From JAKIVR01 sp035933635 (GTDB lineage: Archaea > Thermoplasmatota > Thermoplasmata > Lutacidiplasmatales > UBA184), in NCBI GenBank assembly GCA_035933635.1, contig DASYYY010000008.1:1-64000 (forward strand): DNA of 64,000 nt, in the 5' to 3' direction. The notes beneath the pieces were generated by a model that was not told the DNA's origin, did no database searches, and worked only from the letters and a program-made list of their open reading frames with translations. Below are positions 27,656 to 35,588 of this stretch, in pieces. Both the position numbers and the translations under genes were made by a program. The first letter of the stretch is position 1; the number at the start of each line of letters is the position of its first letter.

Positions 27656-28582
27656 ATGGACCCGTTCGCGAACCTCTGGCTCGCCGTCCTCGCGCTGGGG
27701 GCGGCGTTCATCAACGGGGCGATCGGCTACGGGTTCTCGTCCATCGTTACCCCGATCGCGGTCATCTGGTACTCCAACAAGGTCCTGAACCCCGCGCTCG
27801 TCATCGTCGAGCTCGTCGTCAATATCACGCTCCTCGTCAAGGAGCGGAAGTACATCCGGGCGACCTTCCACCGGGCGTCGCCGGTCGCGATGACGCTCCT
27901 CCCGGGAGTGATCCTCGGGACGATCGGCCTGACCTACCTCGCCGTCAACGACGTCAAGGTCGCGGTCTACGCGACGCTCCTCCCGCTCGCGGCCATCCAG
28001 TTGCTCGGGATCAAACGCCCCTTCAAGGACGAGAAGCGGGGCGGCATGAGCATCGGCCCGGGCATCGGGTTCCTCTACGCGCTGACCACCATCTCGGGCC
28101 CCCCGCTCGCCATCTTCCTCCGTAACCAGGGGCTGTCGAAGGAGGAGTTCCGCTGCGCCATCGCCCAGATCCGGGTCGCCGAGTCCGGCCTGACCCTCGC
28201 GGTCTATTCGCTGTTCACGGTCTTCTTCGGGGCCAACCTCGTCGCCGCGCCCTCGGTCGCGCTCCTGCCCTACCTGTTCATACCGGTGCTCATCGGGGTC
28301 CCGCTCGGGGCGCTGCTGCTCCGCTCGATCTCGAAGGACTCGTTCCTGCGCCTCGTGATGGCCGCCGACGGCGCGATCGTCTCCTACGGACTCAGTGCCG
28401 TCCTGGCGAAGCTGAAGTGGATCTCGACCGCGTCGAGCTACCTGCTGATGGTCTTCCTCTTCGCCATCGTCGCGGGCCTGACCTACATCTCGCTCACACG
28501 GCTCGCCCGCGCGCAGAGCGGAGATCCCCCTCAGCCAACGGCCGAGGAAACCGCGGGGCCGCCCGACCCGGATCCGGGTTGA
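27656..28582 (+). CDS. TauE/SafE-family membrane permease
   Basis: A 308-residue protein with about eight membrane helices. The first contains GAAFINGAIGYGFSSIVTPI, the family's glycine-rich opening, and the start of the second half repeats the pattern as GPGIGFLYALTTISGPPLAIFL. Members are proposed to export sulfite, sulfoacetate or other small organosulfur anions, and the substrate here is unknown. The C-terminal 25 residues are hydrophilic and acidic. A TATA box is centred about 32 bases before the ATG. It is divergent from glgE with no obvious metabolic tie to it; the sulfur-related operon at 38026-43043 is a distant possible partner. Confidence 0.85.
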   Translation: MDPFANLWLAVLALGAAFINGAIGYGFSSIVTPIAVIWYSNKVLNPALVIVELVVNITLLVKERKYIRATFHRASPVAMTLLPGVILGTIGLTYLAVNDVKVAVYATLLPLAAIQLLGIKRPFKDEKRGGMSIGPGIGFLYALTTISGPPLAIFLRNQGLSKEEFRCAIAQIRVAESGLTLAVYSLFTVFFGANLVAAPSVALLPYLFIPVLIGVPLGALLLRSISKDSFLRLVMAADGAIVSYGLSAVLAKLKWISTASSYLLMVFLFAIVAGLTYISLTRLARAQSGDPPQPTAEETAGPPDPDPG

Positions 28583-28849
28583 AGCGGGCCGAGTGCGCGA
28601 TCGGTCGGAGACCGTCCCGCTCCGCGGGTGCGTGGCGTGGCCTCCCTCTCCTCGGGTAGGGTTGGGGATCCTCGTCGTTCGCTCTCGGTTCGGGCGCGCG
28701 GACCGGGGGGTAATCGGGACCGTCGAGACCTCGCCCGGACCGATTCGAGTCCGTTGTCCACGCGGCGAAAGCGGAAACAAATGCCATCTTGTTGCGCCTT
28801 TGCACCAAAAAGCGGCGGATAACCGGTGAGAAACCACTCGTTCTTGACA

Positions 28850-28857
28850 CTATTATA
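28850..28857 (+). promoter_or_regulatory. TATA-like box for the anchored protein at 28880
   Basis: CTATTATA is centred about 27 bases upstream of ATG 28880, consistent with a leaderless mRNA. The remainder of the 297-base gap (28583-28879) shows no gene; its last 90 bases are clearly lower in GC than the genome average, as expected for a promoter region. Confidence 0.6.
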
Positions 28858-28879
28858 GGCCGGAGCTAACAGTCAGGCG

Positions 28880-29896
28880 ATGTCCGCCGACTCCTCAGCG
28901 GCCCCGACACCAGCGGCGGCGCCCCCGGCGGCACCTCCGGCGAAGTCCCGAGTTCGTGCCGCCGCCATCGCCGTCGTGGCCATCGTCATCGTGATCGTCG
29001 TGGTCCTCGCTGGGCTGTACTACGCCAAGATCGGTCCGTTCGCGTCGAGTTCGTCCGTTGCGCTCGAGGAGGGTGGGTTCACGCTCGGACAGGTGGTGAC
29101 GTTCACCTACAACGGGACGAACACCTACCTCTGCACCCCGGGGATGTCGACGATGTTCCCCGGGAACTCGACCGCCACCGCGGCGGCGGGCACGACGATG
29201 TGCGAAGTCGGCAACGCCCAGCAGAACGCCATCTTCCAGGTCCCCGAGTGGGTCCTCGTTCCCGCCTTCGCGGGGCTCTCCGTGTTCGGCGTCAGCGCCC
29301 TCGGCGCCTCGTCCGACGGATTCCCGACGATGAACGGGACCACGGTACTCACCGATTGTGGGGCCGGGGGCACGAAGGCGGCCTGCGTCGACCACCCGAC
29401 CTATCTGTACTCGCCGTTGTTCGTCGCGGTCGAACAGTCCATCGGCAAACCCGGGGGCTACGGCGGCCTGCCGCCGGGCGTCCTCCCGACACCGGCCCAC
29501 GACCATGTGATCAACACGTCGACGGACTACCCGAACGTCCAGTGGGGAACGATCGCGGTGCTCGTGCTCGATCCCAACATCCTCCCCGACCGCGCGAGCG
29601 GTGCGTGCACGGCCACCGTCCACTCCAACCTCTCGAACCCGATCGGGAACTGCCTGACGAGCCTCGCCGCGCTCGACCGGGCCGCCACCACCTGTTCGAG
29701 CTCGGTGGTCGCCTACAACACCGCAACGGCCAATCCGATCTGGAAGACGCTCAACGGATTGGCGAAGGGGACGGTCTGCGACCAGGTCGTGGTGCCGGGG
29801 GACCTGACGATCCCACAGATCAACGCGAACTTGAATGGGAACCTGTACATCCCGTTCAAGGTCACCCCTGGGGCGCCGAGTTCGTTCCCCTCGTGA
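28880..29896 (+). CDS. Membrane-anchored extracytoplasmic protein, unknown family
   Basis: A 338-residue protein: an Ala/Pro-rich cytoplasmic N-terminus, one strong membrane helix (AAIAVVAIVIVIVVVLAGLYYA, about residues 28-49), then an exported domain of about 285 residues. The exported part has eight or so Cys residues and several sequons (YNGTN, GNSTAT, SNLSNP), suggesting disulfides and glycosylation. It contains THxH-like text, PTPAHDHVINTSTDYP, which might bind metal. I do not recognise the fold. The overall plan (basic or disordered N-terminus, helix, Cys-containing exterior) resembles the protein at 54132-55151, but clear homology was not established. A TATA box supports the ATG start. 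Confidence 0.7.
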   Translation: MSADSSAAPTPAAAPPAAPPAKSRVRAAAIAVVAIVIVIVVVLAGLYYAKIGPFASSSSVALEEGGFTLGQVVTFTYNGTNTYLCTPGMSTMFPGNSTATAAAGTTMCEVGNAQQNAIFQVPEWVLVPAFAGLSVFGVSALGASSDGFPTMNGTTVLTDCGAGGTKAACVDHPTYLYSPLFVAVEQSIGKPGGYGGLPPGVLPTPAHDHVINTSTDYPNVQWGTIAVLVLDPNILPDRASGACTATVHSNLSNPIGNCLTSLAALDRAATTCSSSVVAYNTATANPIWKTLNGLAKGTVCDQVVVPGDLTIPQINANLNGNLYIPFKVTPGAPSSFPS

Positions 29897-30003
29897 GCCG
29901 GCCCGATCCCTTCGGACGCGGACCGCCCCACCCGTCGGCTCCGAACCGCGCAACGCGGCAGTTCCGACGGACGGAGGCGCGACCGAGGAGTCCCCGGGCG
30001 GGC

Positions 30004-30363
30004 CTACTTCGGCGGTGGGCCGGGCATGGAACTCGGGTCGAACACGACCTGGATCCGGGAGATCTTGTCGCGGGTGACCCCGTACCACTCCACGACGTAC
30101 ATCGTCGGTGGCATTGGCGGCTTGAAGTGCAGGTCGCAGAGCACGACGACGTCGTCGCCCTCGGCGAACACCCGCTTGATGTCGACCCCCGTGACCATGG
30201 GATTCAGCTTCTGGAGCGCCGCGAGGTAGTCCTCGGCCTTGTGGAAGGTGTCGAGCGGCCCGTGGAATTCGAGGTTGTCCTTCAGGAGCCCCCGCGCCGC
30301 CTTCCAGTCGTCGTTCGCCATCGCCGCCTGAAATTTCTCCACTACGCCCTTCGCCGCTGTCAT
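30004..30363 (-). CDS. SnoaL-like (NTF2 fold) protein
   Basis: A 119-residue single-domain protein with the alpha+beta cone pattern of SnoaL-like proteins: VEKFQAAMANDDWKAARGLLKDNLEFHGP at the start, then FHKAEDYLAAL, VFAEGDDVVVLCDLH and a final edge strand. Such proteins are polyketide cyclases, isomerases or, most often, uncharacterised small-ligand binders. Its ATG overlaps the stop of the VOC gene as ATGA, so the two form an operon under the divergent HxlR regulator. A second NTF2-like protein is encoded at 34379-34729. Confidence 0.85.
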   Translation of the reverse strand: MTAAKGVVEKFQAAMANDDWKAARGLLKDNLEFHGPLDTFHKAEDYLAALQKLNPMVTGVDIKRVFAEGDDVVVLCDLHFKPPMPPTMYVVEWYGVTRDKISRIQVVFDPSSMPGPPPK

Positions 30364-30776
30364 CGTTGAGTTCCTCCTCCCGGTCCCTCGAGCTCGGTCG
30401 AGTCCTGCCAGCAGGCCAGCATCGGCCCGCCCGGCACGCGGAACCAGAAGAACGATCCCATCCCGGGGACATCGACGCGGGGGAGGACGACCGTCGCCCC
30501 CGCAGTCTCGACCCGCCGTTGGGCCTCGGCCAGGTCACGGACCCGGACGTAGGAAAGGCTCGAGGGAGTCTCGGGCGCGCGGAGGGGACGGATGCCGCCG
30601 CGCCCGTCGGGAGTCTCGTAGGACAGGTACTCCCCCGCGGGCATCGTCACGGACCGGAACTTCCAACCGAAGACCTTCTCGAGGAATCGTCGGGTGGCGT
30701 GGGGGTCATCGCTCGCCAGTTCGGTGAACGCAACGCCGCCCTCTGCCGGGGAGGCGCCTGGGTGGGGGTCGGTCAA
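30360..30776 (-). CDS. Glyoxalase/VOC-superfamily protein
   Basis: A 138-residue VOC protein with the paired beta-alpha-beta-beta-beta modules. The first begins VAFTELASDDPHATRRFLEKVFGW and the second SYVRVRDLAEAQRRVETAGA, ending in a GSFFWFRVPGGPMLACWQD strand. The group resembles antibiotic-resistance-type or 27 kDa antigen-like VOC proteins; metal ligands are incomplete by eye. The start is TTG at 30776, supported by a TATA-like GGATATCA centred 25 bases upstream. It is coupled to the SnoaL-like gene and divergent from an HxlR regulator whose probable operator overlaps its promoter. Confidence 0.82.
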   Translation of the reverse strand: MTDPHPGASPAEGGVAFTELASDDPHATRRFLEKVFGWKFRSVTMPAGEYLSYETPDGRGGIRPLRAPETPSSLSYVRVRDLAEAQRRVETAGATVVLPRVDVPGMGSFFWFRVPGGPMLACWQDSTELEGPGGGTQR

Positions 30777-30799
30777 CGGTGGTCAGCCCCGGAGTCATG

Positions 30800-30814
30800 A
30801 TATCCTTTGGATAT
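30800..30814. promoter_or_regulatory. Perfect inverted repeat, probable HxlR operator
   Basis: The sequence ATATCCTTTGGATAT has perfect 6-base arms around TTT. Its left arm lies in the TATA region of the minus-strand VOC gene (25 bases from TTG 30776). Its right arm runs into ATATTAAT, the TATA region of the plus-strand regulator (29 bases from ATG 30844). A dimer bound here would block both promoters. Confidence 0.7.
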
Positions 30815-30843
30815 TAATCACGGTAGGGTCACGCGGGATAGCG

Positions 30844-31203
30844 ATGGCGAAGGGGCACCGACTGGACGGACCCACCGAGGGTGCCCGCTCGCTGCTCGGT
30901 TACCAGTCCGAGGCCCTCGCGCGCAGTCTCGTGCACTTGAACAAGAAGTGGACATTGATCCTGCTGCGTGACATGGCGTTCCTGGGTCTCACGCGGTTCA
31001 CCGAATTCATCCGCAACAATCCCGGTCTTACTCCCCGCGTGCTTTCGCGGCGTCTCCAGGAGATGCGGCTCGAGCAGTTGGTCGTCCGAGAGGGCACCCG
31101 GAAGGCGGTCAGCTACCGGCTGACTCCCCGTGGTCAGGACGCCGTGTACATTCTGCTCGCCTACCTCCAGTACGGGCTCAAGTATCATCGTCGACCGGGA
31201 TGA
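30844..31203 (+). CDS. HxlR-family winged-helix regulator
   Basis: A 119-residue HxlR protein. The family core is clear: HLNKKWTLILLRDMAFLGLTRFTEFIRNN, then the recognition region GLTPRVLSRRLQEMRLEQLVVRE and a wing with RKAVSYRLTPRGQD. HxlR regulators respond to aldehydes, quinones or redox stress in well-studied cases. It has no N-terminal Cys of the redox-sensing type visible. The ATG is chosen because ATATTAAT lies 29 bases upstream; the frame is open further upstream but would run into the divergent gene. It is divergent from, and presumably controls, the VOC-SnoaL pair. Confidence 0.9.
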   Translation: MAKGHRLDGPTEGARSLLGYQSEALARSLVHLNKKWTLILLRDMAFLGLTRFTEFIRNNPGLTPRVLSRRLQEMRLEQLVVREGTRKAVSYRLTPRGQDAVYILLAYLQYGLKYHRRPG

Positions 31204-31308
31204 GCGGTCCCGGCGGGCCTTCGGGCGGTCCCTCGGACCGCCCGGCGGCAGCGCGCGCCTCCCGCGCTTCCCTACCCCCGGCGGCGGCCCTCCGCGAAGA
31301 TACGGCGT

Positions 31309-31371
31309 GATACGTATCCTCCCGATATCCCGGTGGTGCTTCGGATTCTCGGTGGACCCCGCCCAAATAGG
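31309..31371 (+). promoter_or_regulatory. Promoter region with 10-bp palindrome and TATA-like element
   Basis: GATACGTATC at 31309-31318 is a perfect 10-base palindrome, about 75 bases ahead of the next gene. CCAAATAGG at 31363-31371 is centred about 25 bases before ATG 31392 and is the likely TATA box. The palindrome could be an operator, but it is short and could be chance. Confidence 0.4.
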
Positions 31372-31391
31372 ACGTCCCGGGTTCTCCCGTC

Positions 31392-32660
31392 ATGTCCTCT
31401 CGGAGTAGAGTGGGTCTCGCGGTGGTCGTGCTGCTGGCGCTGGGTGCGATCGTCGGGAGCTCGCTCGCATTGTCCGTTCCGACCGCAGTGAGCGCGCATC
31501 TGGCGAGTCGCCCGGCGGCATCCCACGCCACGCTCACCGGTCGGGTTCTTGTTTCGGCTCCGCCCGCGGGGGCGAAGGGACCCGACGACCTCACCCTCCT
31601 CTCGGTCCCCGGGGTCGACCACGGTCGCCCCGTTCTCTGGACCGCCTACCAGAACGGCATCAACCCGGACGGCACCCCTGGCTCGACGGGCGGCCCGACG
31701 CAGAGCACGCTGGTCGGGTACGACCAGGCGACCGGCCAGATCGTCCGCAGCATCAACGTGACCGGCAAGATCGACGGTCTGGTCGCCGACCCGGCGATGA
31801 ACGCGATCCTGGCGACGGTGAACGAGGACGACAACTCCCGGTTCAATGTCGTCTACCCGGCGCTCGGAGCGGTCGCCACCTACTCCTATGCTCCGAACCC
31901 GGCCTACCAGGGTGTGGGCGGGACCGACAGCATCGCCGTCTGGGATGGCCAGATCTACGTCGCCCACTCCAACCCGGCGAACACCGCTCAGGCGACCGAG
32001 TACGTGGTCACCCTGCGCACCGCGACCCTCACCGCGCAGCTCACCCCGCTGTTCTACGACGACAGCGGCGCCACCAGTGCCACGAACGGCACCGCCGTGA
32101 CGCTCGGCCTCACCGACCCCGATACGAACCTCGCCATGCCCGCGAGCAGCGCACGTTTCGGGGGGGACCTGGCCACGATCAGCCAGGGTGACGGCGAGAT
32201 CATCTTCGCCCACGGCGTCGGCCACGCCGTCAGCCTCCAGGTCCTGAGGCTGACCGACAACGTCTCGGGCAACGTGCCCCCCGCCGACGGACTGACGGTC
32301 CAGACGTGTTCGTCGGGAACGCTCTACGTGGTCGACTCCGGGACTAACGAGATCTGGGCGTTCGGTGTCCACGCCACGAGCACGGGGACCATCTACATCG
32401 GCGAGCCCAACGACAACTCCAACCCGCTCGTCGGCACGCTGAACCCGATGACCGGCAAGATCACGCCCTTCGGGAACCACTTCGTCAGTCCGAAGGGCCT
32501 CCTCTTCGTGGGAAGCTGCGGTAGCCACGGTGGAGCCGGGGAGGACGGGCACGGCCACGGGCAGAGCCAGGGCGATCATGACCAAGGGCAGGGCGACGAT
32601 GACTCCCACGGCCAGAATGGCCACGAGGGCTGGGACGACTCCGCGATAACCGCGGACTGA
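31392..32660 (+). CDS. Secreted beta-propeller-like protein with His/Asp/Gly-rich tail
   Basis: A 422-residue exported protein with a signal segment (GLAVVVLLALGAIVGSSLAL, residues 8-27) and a body of short beta repeats such as LVGYDQATGQIVRSINV and GLVADPAMNAILATVNEDD, as in YVTN/NHL-type propellers. The last 45 residues (from about 378) are almost entirely His, Asp, Glu, Gly, Gln and Ser, for example EDGHGHGQSQGDHDQGQGDD, with about eight His. Such tails bind Ni, Zn or Cu, so metal storage or surface capture is a reasonable inference. There is no C-terminal membrane helix, so it may be fully secreted. It is transcribed away from the HxlR gene, 188 bases downstream of it. Confidence 0.78.
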   Translation: MSSRSRVGLAVVVLLALGAIVGSSLALSVPTAVSAHLASRPAASHATLTGRVLVSAPPAGAKGPDDLTLLSVPGVDHGRPVLWTAYQNGINPDGTPGSTGGPTQSTLVGYDQATGQIVRSINVTGKIDGLVADPAMNAILATVNEDDNSRFNVVYPALGAVATYSYAPNPAYQGVGGTDSIAVWDGQIYVAHSNPANTAQATEYVVTLRTATLTAQLTPLFYDDSGATSATNGTAVTLGLTDPDTNLAMPASSARFGGDLATISQGDGEIIFAHGVGHAVSLQVLRLTDNVSGNVPPADGLTVQTCSSGTLYVVDSGTNEIWAFGVHATSTGTIYIGEPNDNSNPLVGTLNPMTGKITPFGNHFVSPKGLLFVGSCGSHGGAGEDGHGHGQSQGDHDQGQGDDDSHGQNGHEGWDDSAITAD

Positions 32661-33144
32661 GGCCCGTGGTTCGTTGAGATCGGCCTCCGGCGACAACCAC
32701 TTCCGTCGAGATCTTCAGATGCCAGCGCCTGCGGGCGGAGTGACCGTTCCGCCCACAGGGATTTTGCCGCCGGATGGAACTGCCTGGTTTCCGGCGCAGC
32801 TGTGGGTCTCTGCCGACGAGGCTCCGCCAAGCGAGACTATGCCGGGTGCCACGGAGGGTTGGGAAGATCCCCCGAGCGCACAGCCGGTGGCGAGTCCCGA
32901 CGGAGTGCGGGACTCCGCAGCCGTACCCCATGGCGCTCGCCGTTCCGCCGTCCGAGCCCTGGGCAGTGAAGAGCACCGCCCCCCCGGTCGGACGGCGCGG
33001 CCGCTCTTGCTGGTGGCGCGATGCTGCCCGGGCCTCAGTCGATTCGAGGATCCCTTCCGCTGGGGGCCGGAACAGCCCGGGGGCTTAGTCGTGCGACCCG
33101 AGCTACGGTCACGGGTGGCGGATCGCCCGCGCCGGGACCGGGCC
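32661..33144. other. 484-base gap without a supported gene
   Basis: No frame gives a convincing protein. A plus-strand frame from 32722 (MPAPAGGVTVPPTGILPPDG, then more Pro-rich residues) looks weakly coding for about 70 codons, then becomes Arg-rich noise across the next gene. A strong stem-loop is present: GGGCGGA at 32733-32739, an 8-base loop, and TCCGCCC at 32748-32754. No tRNA, SRP or RNase P RNA motifs were found on either strand. It may hold a decayed gene or an unrecognised small RNA. Confidence 0.4.
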
Positions 33145-34026
33145 CTACGGAGGCGGTGGAACCTGCGGGGGCGGCGGAATCGGCGGGACCGGTGGCCGAG
33201 CGGTCTGGAGCATTTCCAGCGCCGCTTGGCGGACCGCCTCGGCCCGAGGAACCCCGAACCAGACGATACCCTGGTTCCGCGGTTCGACCTTGAACGGGGA
33301 AGCCCCGCCGGTCGGGGCGGTCGCGAAGACCAACGTTCCAGCCTGCCCGCCCGTGCCTCCGGACAGCGTGACTTCGATCACCGAGGCGAGCGGAGCGTCT
33401 CGGGGCGTGGAGCCCGTGACCTTGAGCACCCGCCGGTCCGTCAACGCGTAGTCACTTCGCCCCGCGCGCAGGACCGTAATCAGTAGCGGGATCAAGAGCG
33501 CGAAGACGATCAGGACGGCAACCGCCTCGCCGAAGGCGACCCAGAGTACGCCGTTGATCGCCGACGCCGCCTGCGCCGGGGTGTTGATGTTGTTCGGGTT
33601 GATGGTAGAGAGGGTCGCGATCACGCCTACGAACCATACGATCGGGGTTCCGATCGCGACGAGGACCGCAAGGCCGGCCCGGGCACCGCGGCCGACGTGG
33701 CTCCAGAGGCAGGTGCCGACGATCCCGACGACCCATGCGATGAAGAAGGAGACCTCGGCGATGCGGAACCCCGCGAGGACACTGTCGACGGTGGCGGCGG
33801 ACAGATTCGCCGCGGCATTGACGGCGATCGTCGTGACGAGCGTCCCGACCCCGAAGATGACGACCGAAAGGATCGATAGGATCAGGGCCGGCTTGGTGAG
33901 GATCCCCCCCATCGTCGGGCGCGCGGTGAGTCGGACCGACTCACCCGGTTGGAGGTAGCGCTCGAGCTTACCGATCGCGATCGGCGGACCGAAGACCATT
34001 GGGGCGGACCCGGCGGGAGTTGCCAT
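33145..34026 (-). CDS. Membrane protein with C-terminal bacterial-type PH domain
   Basis: A 293-residue protein with an N-terminal strand region (IGKLERYLQPGESVRLTARP) typical of bPH proteins. Four membrane helices follow (about residues 46-72, 90-108, 118-140 and 165-187), then the PH-like domain: SDYALTDRRVLKVTGS, PLASVIEVTLSGG and GTLVFATAP, ending in a helix EAVRQAALEML. The extreme C-terminus is a Pro-rich tail. Bacterial PH proteins such as YdbS/YdbT are associated with membrane stress, but their biochemical role is poorly known. It stands alone between two gaps. Confidence 0.8.
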   Translation of the reverse strand: MATPAGSAPMVFGPPIAIGKLERYLQPGESVRLTARPTMGGILTKPALILSILSVVIFGVGTLVTTIAVNAAANLSAATVDSVLAGFRIAEVSFFIAWVVGIVGTCLWSHVGRGARAGLAVLVAIGTPIVWFVGVIATLSTINPNNINTPAQAASAINGVLWVAFGEAVAVLIVFALLIPLLITVLRAGRSDYALTDRRVLKVTGSTPRDAPLASVIEVTLSGGTGGQAGTLVFATAPTGGASPFKVEPRNQGIVWFGVPRAEAVRQAALEMLQTARPPVPPIPPPPQVPPPP

Positions 34027-34378
34027 CCGCGAGCGCCACAGGCTCCTGGTACTTCAAGCCCGATGTCGAATGCCCCGGAGCGGAGCTCTCTGAGTTTCTG
34101 GCTTCGCCGAAGAGCTGTCGTGGGGGGCCGGGGACGGCGCCCTGGAGGCGGGCGACAATGGGGGCGGCGGCGGGGCTCGCTCAGCTGGCCGACCGTGGCC
34201 TGCTGCAAATCCCCCTCCCGTCGCGGCGCGAACCCACGCCGAAGCAACCACCGACGGGCCCTTCTCGCGGAACTGGACGACCGCCCCGACGTGCGGATCG
34301 CGGCCGCCGGACTCGTCCAGCACCGGCGATGGCCAAACGGGGGGCCAGCTAATCACGCGGAACGCCTCGAGGTTCGCG
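34027..34378. other. 352-base gap with promoters only
   Basis: No gene is supported on either strand; the frames crossing it are Arg/Pro-rich shadows. Near its right end GCTAATCA (about 34349-34356) is placed 27 bases before ATG 34379 and is the likely TATA box of the NTF2-like gene. A weak AT-rich patch near 34050-34056 may serve the minus-strand PH-domain gene. Confidence 0.45.
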
Positions 34379-34729
34379 ATGACCGATAGGAAGAGAGTCA
34401 TCGGCCAATGGGCGGAGTGCTTCGCGCAGCAGGACTGGAAGCGGATGCTGACGCTCTTCACCGACGACATCGAACGATGGGAGGTTGGGGCACCGAACCG
34501 GACCCACGGTAAGGCGGAGTTTGAGAGGGACGTGCTCCCCGGTCCCGAGGTCGCGCGACTCGGAATGCAGGTCGACAGGATGATCGAAGAGGGGAATGTC
34601 GTGGTGGCCGATGGAACCGCCCAGGTCGTCAAGAAGGATGGAGCTACGATCAATATTCAGTTCTGTGACATATTCGAGTTCGACGGAGACAAGGTGCGGC
34701 GCATAACCGCGTACGGCGCCGTCGTCTAG
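34379..34729 (+). CDS. NTF2-like/SnoaL-like protein
   Basis: A 116-residue protein with the SnoaL pattern: an N-terminal helix pair (KRVIGQWAECFAQQDWKRMLTLFTDDIERWEVG), a HGKAEFERDVLP turn, and a curved sheet ending FCDIFEFDGDKVRRITAYG. It is in the ketosteroid-isomerase-like group; no enzyme activity can be assigned. Codon use is a little less GC-biased than in the neighbours. The TATA box 27 bases upstream supports this ATG. The esterase gene follows after 78 bases and may be co-transcribed. Confidence 0.85.
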   Translation: MTDRKRVIGQWAECFAQQDWKRMLTLFTDDIERWEVGAPNRTHGKAEFERDVLPGPEVARLGMQVDRMIEEGNVVVADGTAQVVKKDGATINIQFCDIFEFDGDKVRRITAYGAVV

Positions 34730-34807
34730 GAACCCTCTCCGGCGTCGAGTCCGTCCCGGGGAAACGACACGAGGAGGGTACCCGGCGCGTGCGAAGGCGA
34801 GACCGCG

Positions 34808-35491
34808 GTGACGGCAGAAGGAGAGCACCCCGACCCCCGCGACGGATCCGCGGGGAGCTATGTGACCGAGACGTTCGAGTACGACGGTGGCCGGAGGGTC
34901 ACAGTCTTTGTTCCCTCAGATACGCCTGCGGCGGTCATCTTTTCCGGTGATGGGCAGCGAATCTCGGAGTGGTCAGCGTCCCTGGGGAGGGAGCACCTCG
35001 TGCCCACCCTCCTCGTGGGAGTGCATGGACCGGCCGATGAAAATCGGCGGCTCGCCGAGTACTCGCCGACGCTCGAGCCGGGACGTTTCGCGGCGCACGA
35101 GGAGTTCTTCGTTGAAGAAGTTCGGCGGTGGACACAATCCCGGTTCGGCGTAGTGATGCCCCCCAAGAGGACCGCGGTGTTCGGTTTGTCAGCCGGAGGA
35201 GAGTTGGCCCTCGCTCTCGGCCTACGGCATCCCGAAGTCTATGGCGCGATCCTTTGCGCCTCGCCCGGAGGGGGTTACCGACCACCCTACCCGATGCCGG
35301 CAAGAATCCCCCGTGCCTACCTCGTTGCGGGCACGCAAGAGCCGTTCTTCCTCGAAAACGCGACCCGGTGGGCTGACGCACTGCGAAGGGCCGGTGCGGA
35401 GGTAGTGATGAACGAGCGATCGGGATCGCATGGCGGAAGTTTCTGGCGGGCGGAGTTCCCGCACATGGTTCGATGGGCGTTCGGCAGGTGA
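34808..35491 (+). CDS. Alpha/beta-hydrolase, putative esterase (EsteraseD-like)
   Basis: A 227-residue hydrolase of the enterochelin-esterase/EsteraseD group. The nucleophile elbow is AVFGLSAGGELAL (G-x-S-x-G, Ser near residue 124). A late His appears in SGSHGGSFWRAEFP, and an acid residue follows the AYLVAGTQEP strand. It has no signal peptide, so it is probably cytoplasmic. The start is GTG; no TATA box is obvious, so it may be transcribed with the NTF2-like gene 78 bases upstream. The substrate is unknown. Confidence 0.82.
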   Translation: MTAEGEHPDPRDGSAGSYVTETFEYDGGRRVTVFVPSDTPAAVIFSGDGQRISEWSASLGREHLVPTLLVGVHGPADENRRLAEYSPTLEPGRFAAHEEFFVEEVRRWTQSRFGVVMPPKRTAVFGLSAGGELALALGLRHPEVYGAILCASPGGGYRPPYPMPARIPRAYLVAGTQEPFFLENATRWADALRRAGAEVVMNERSGSHGGSFWRAEFPHMVRWAFGR

Positions 35492-35588
35492 GGCCTCTCG
35501 GCCGGGCTGGCTCCGGCCTCAGGGTGCGTCGGCGCGGAACACCACAAGCGGGTGAACCTCCGCGTCGGGGTCGGGCGCCAGGGAGCCC

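Noticed and set aside
28735..28752. ATTCGAGTCC-type string resembling a tRNA T arm
   Set aside because: The loop length is wrong and no matching acceptor, D or anticodon stems were found around it.
32674..33486. Plus-strand frame of 270 codons beginning MRSASGD
   Set aside because: Only the first 70 or so codons look possibly coding; the rest is antisense to the PH-domain gene and Arg-rich.
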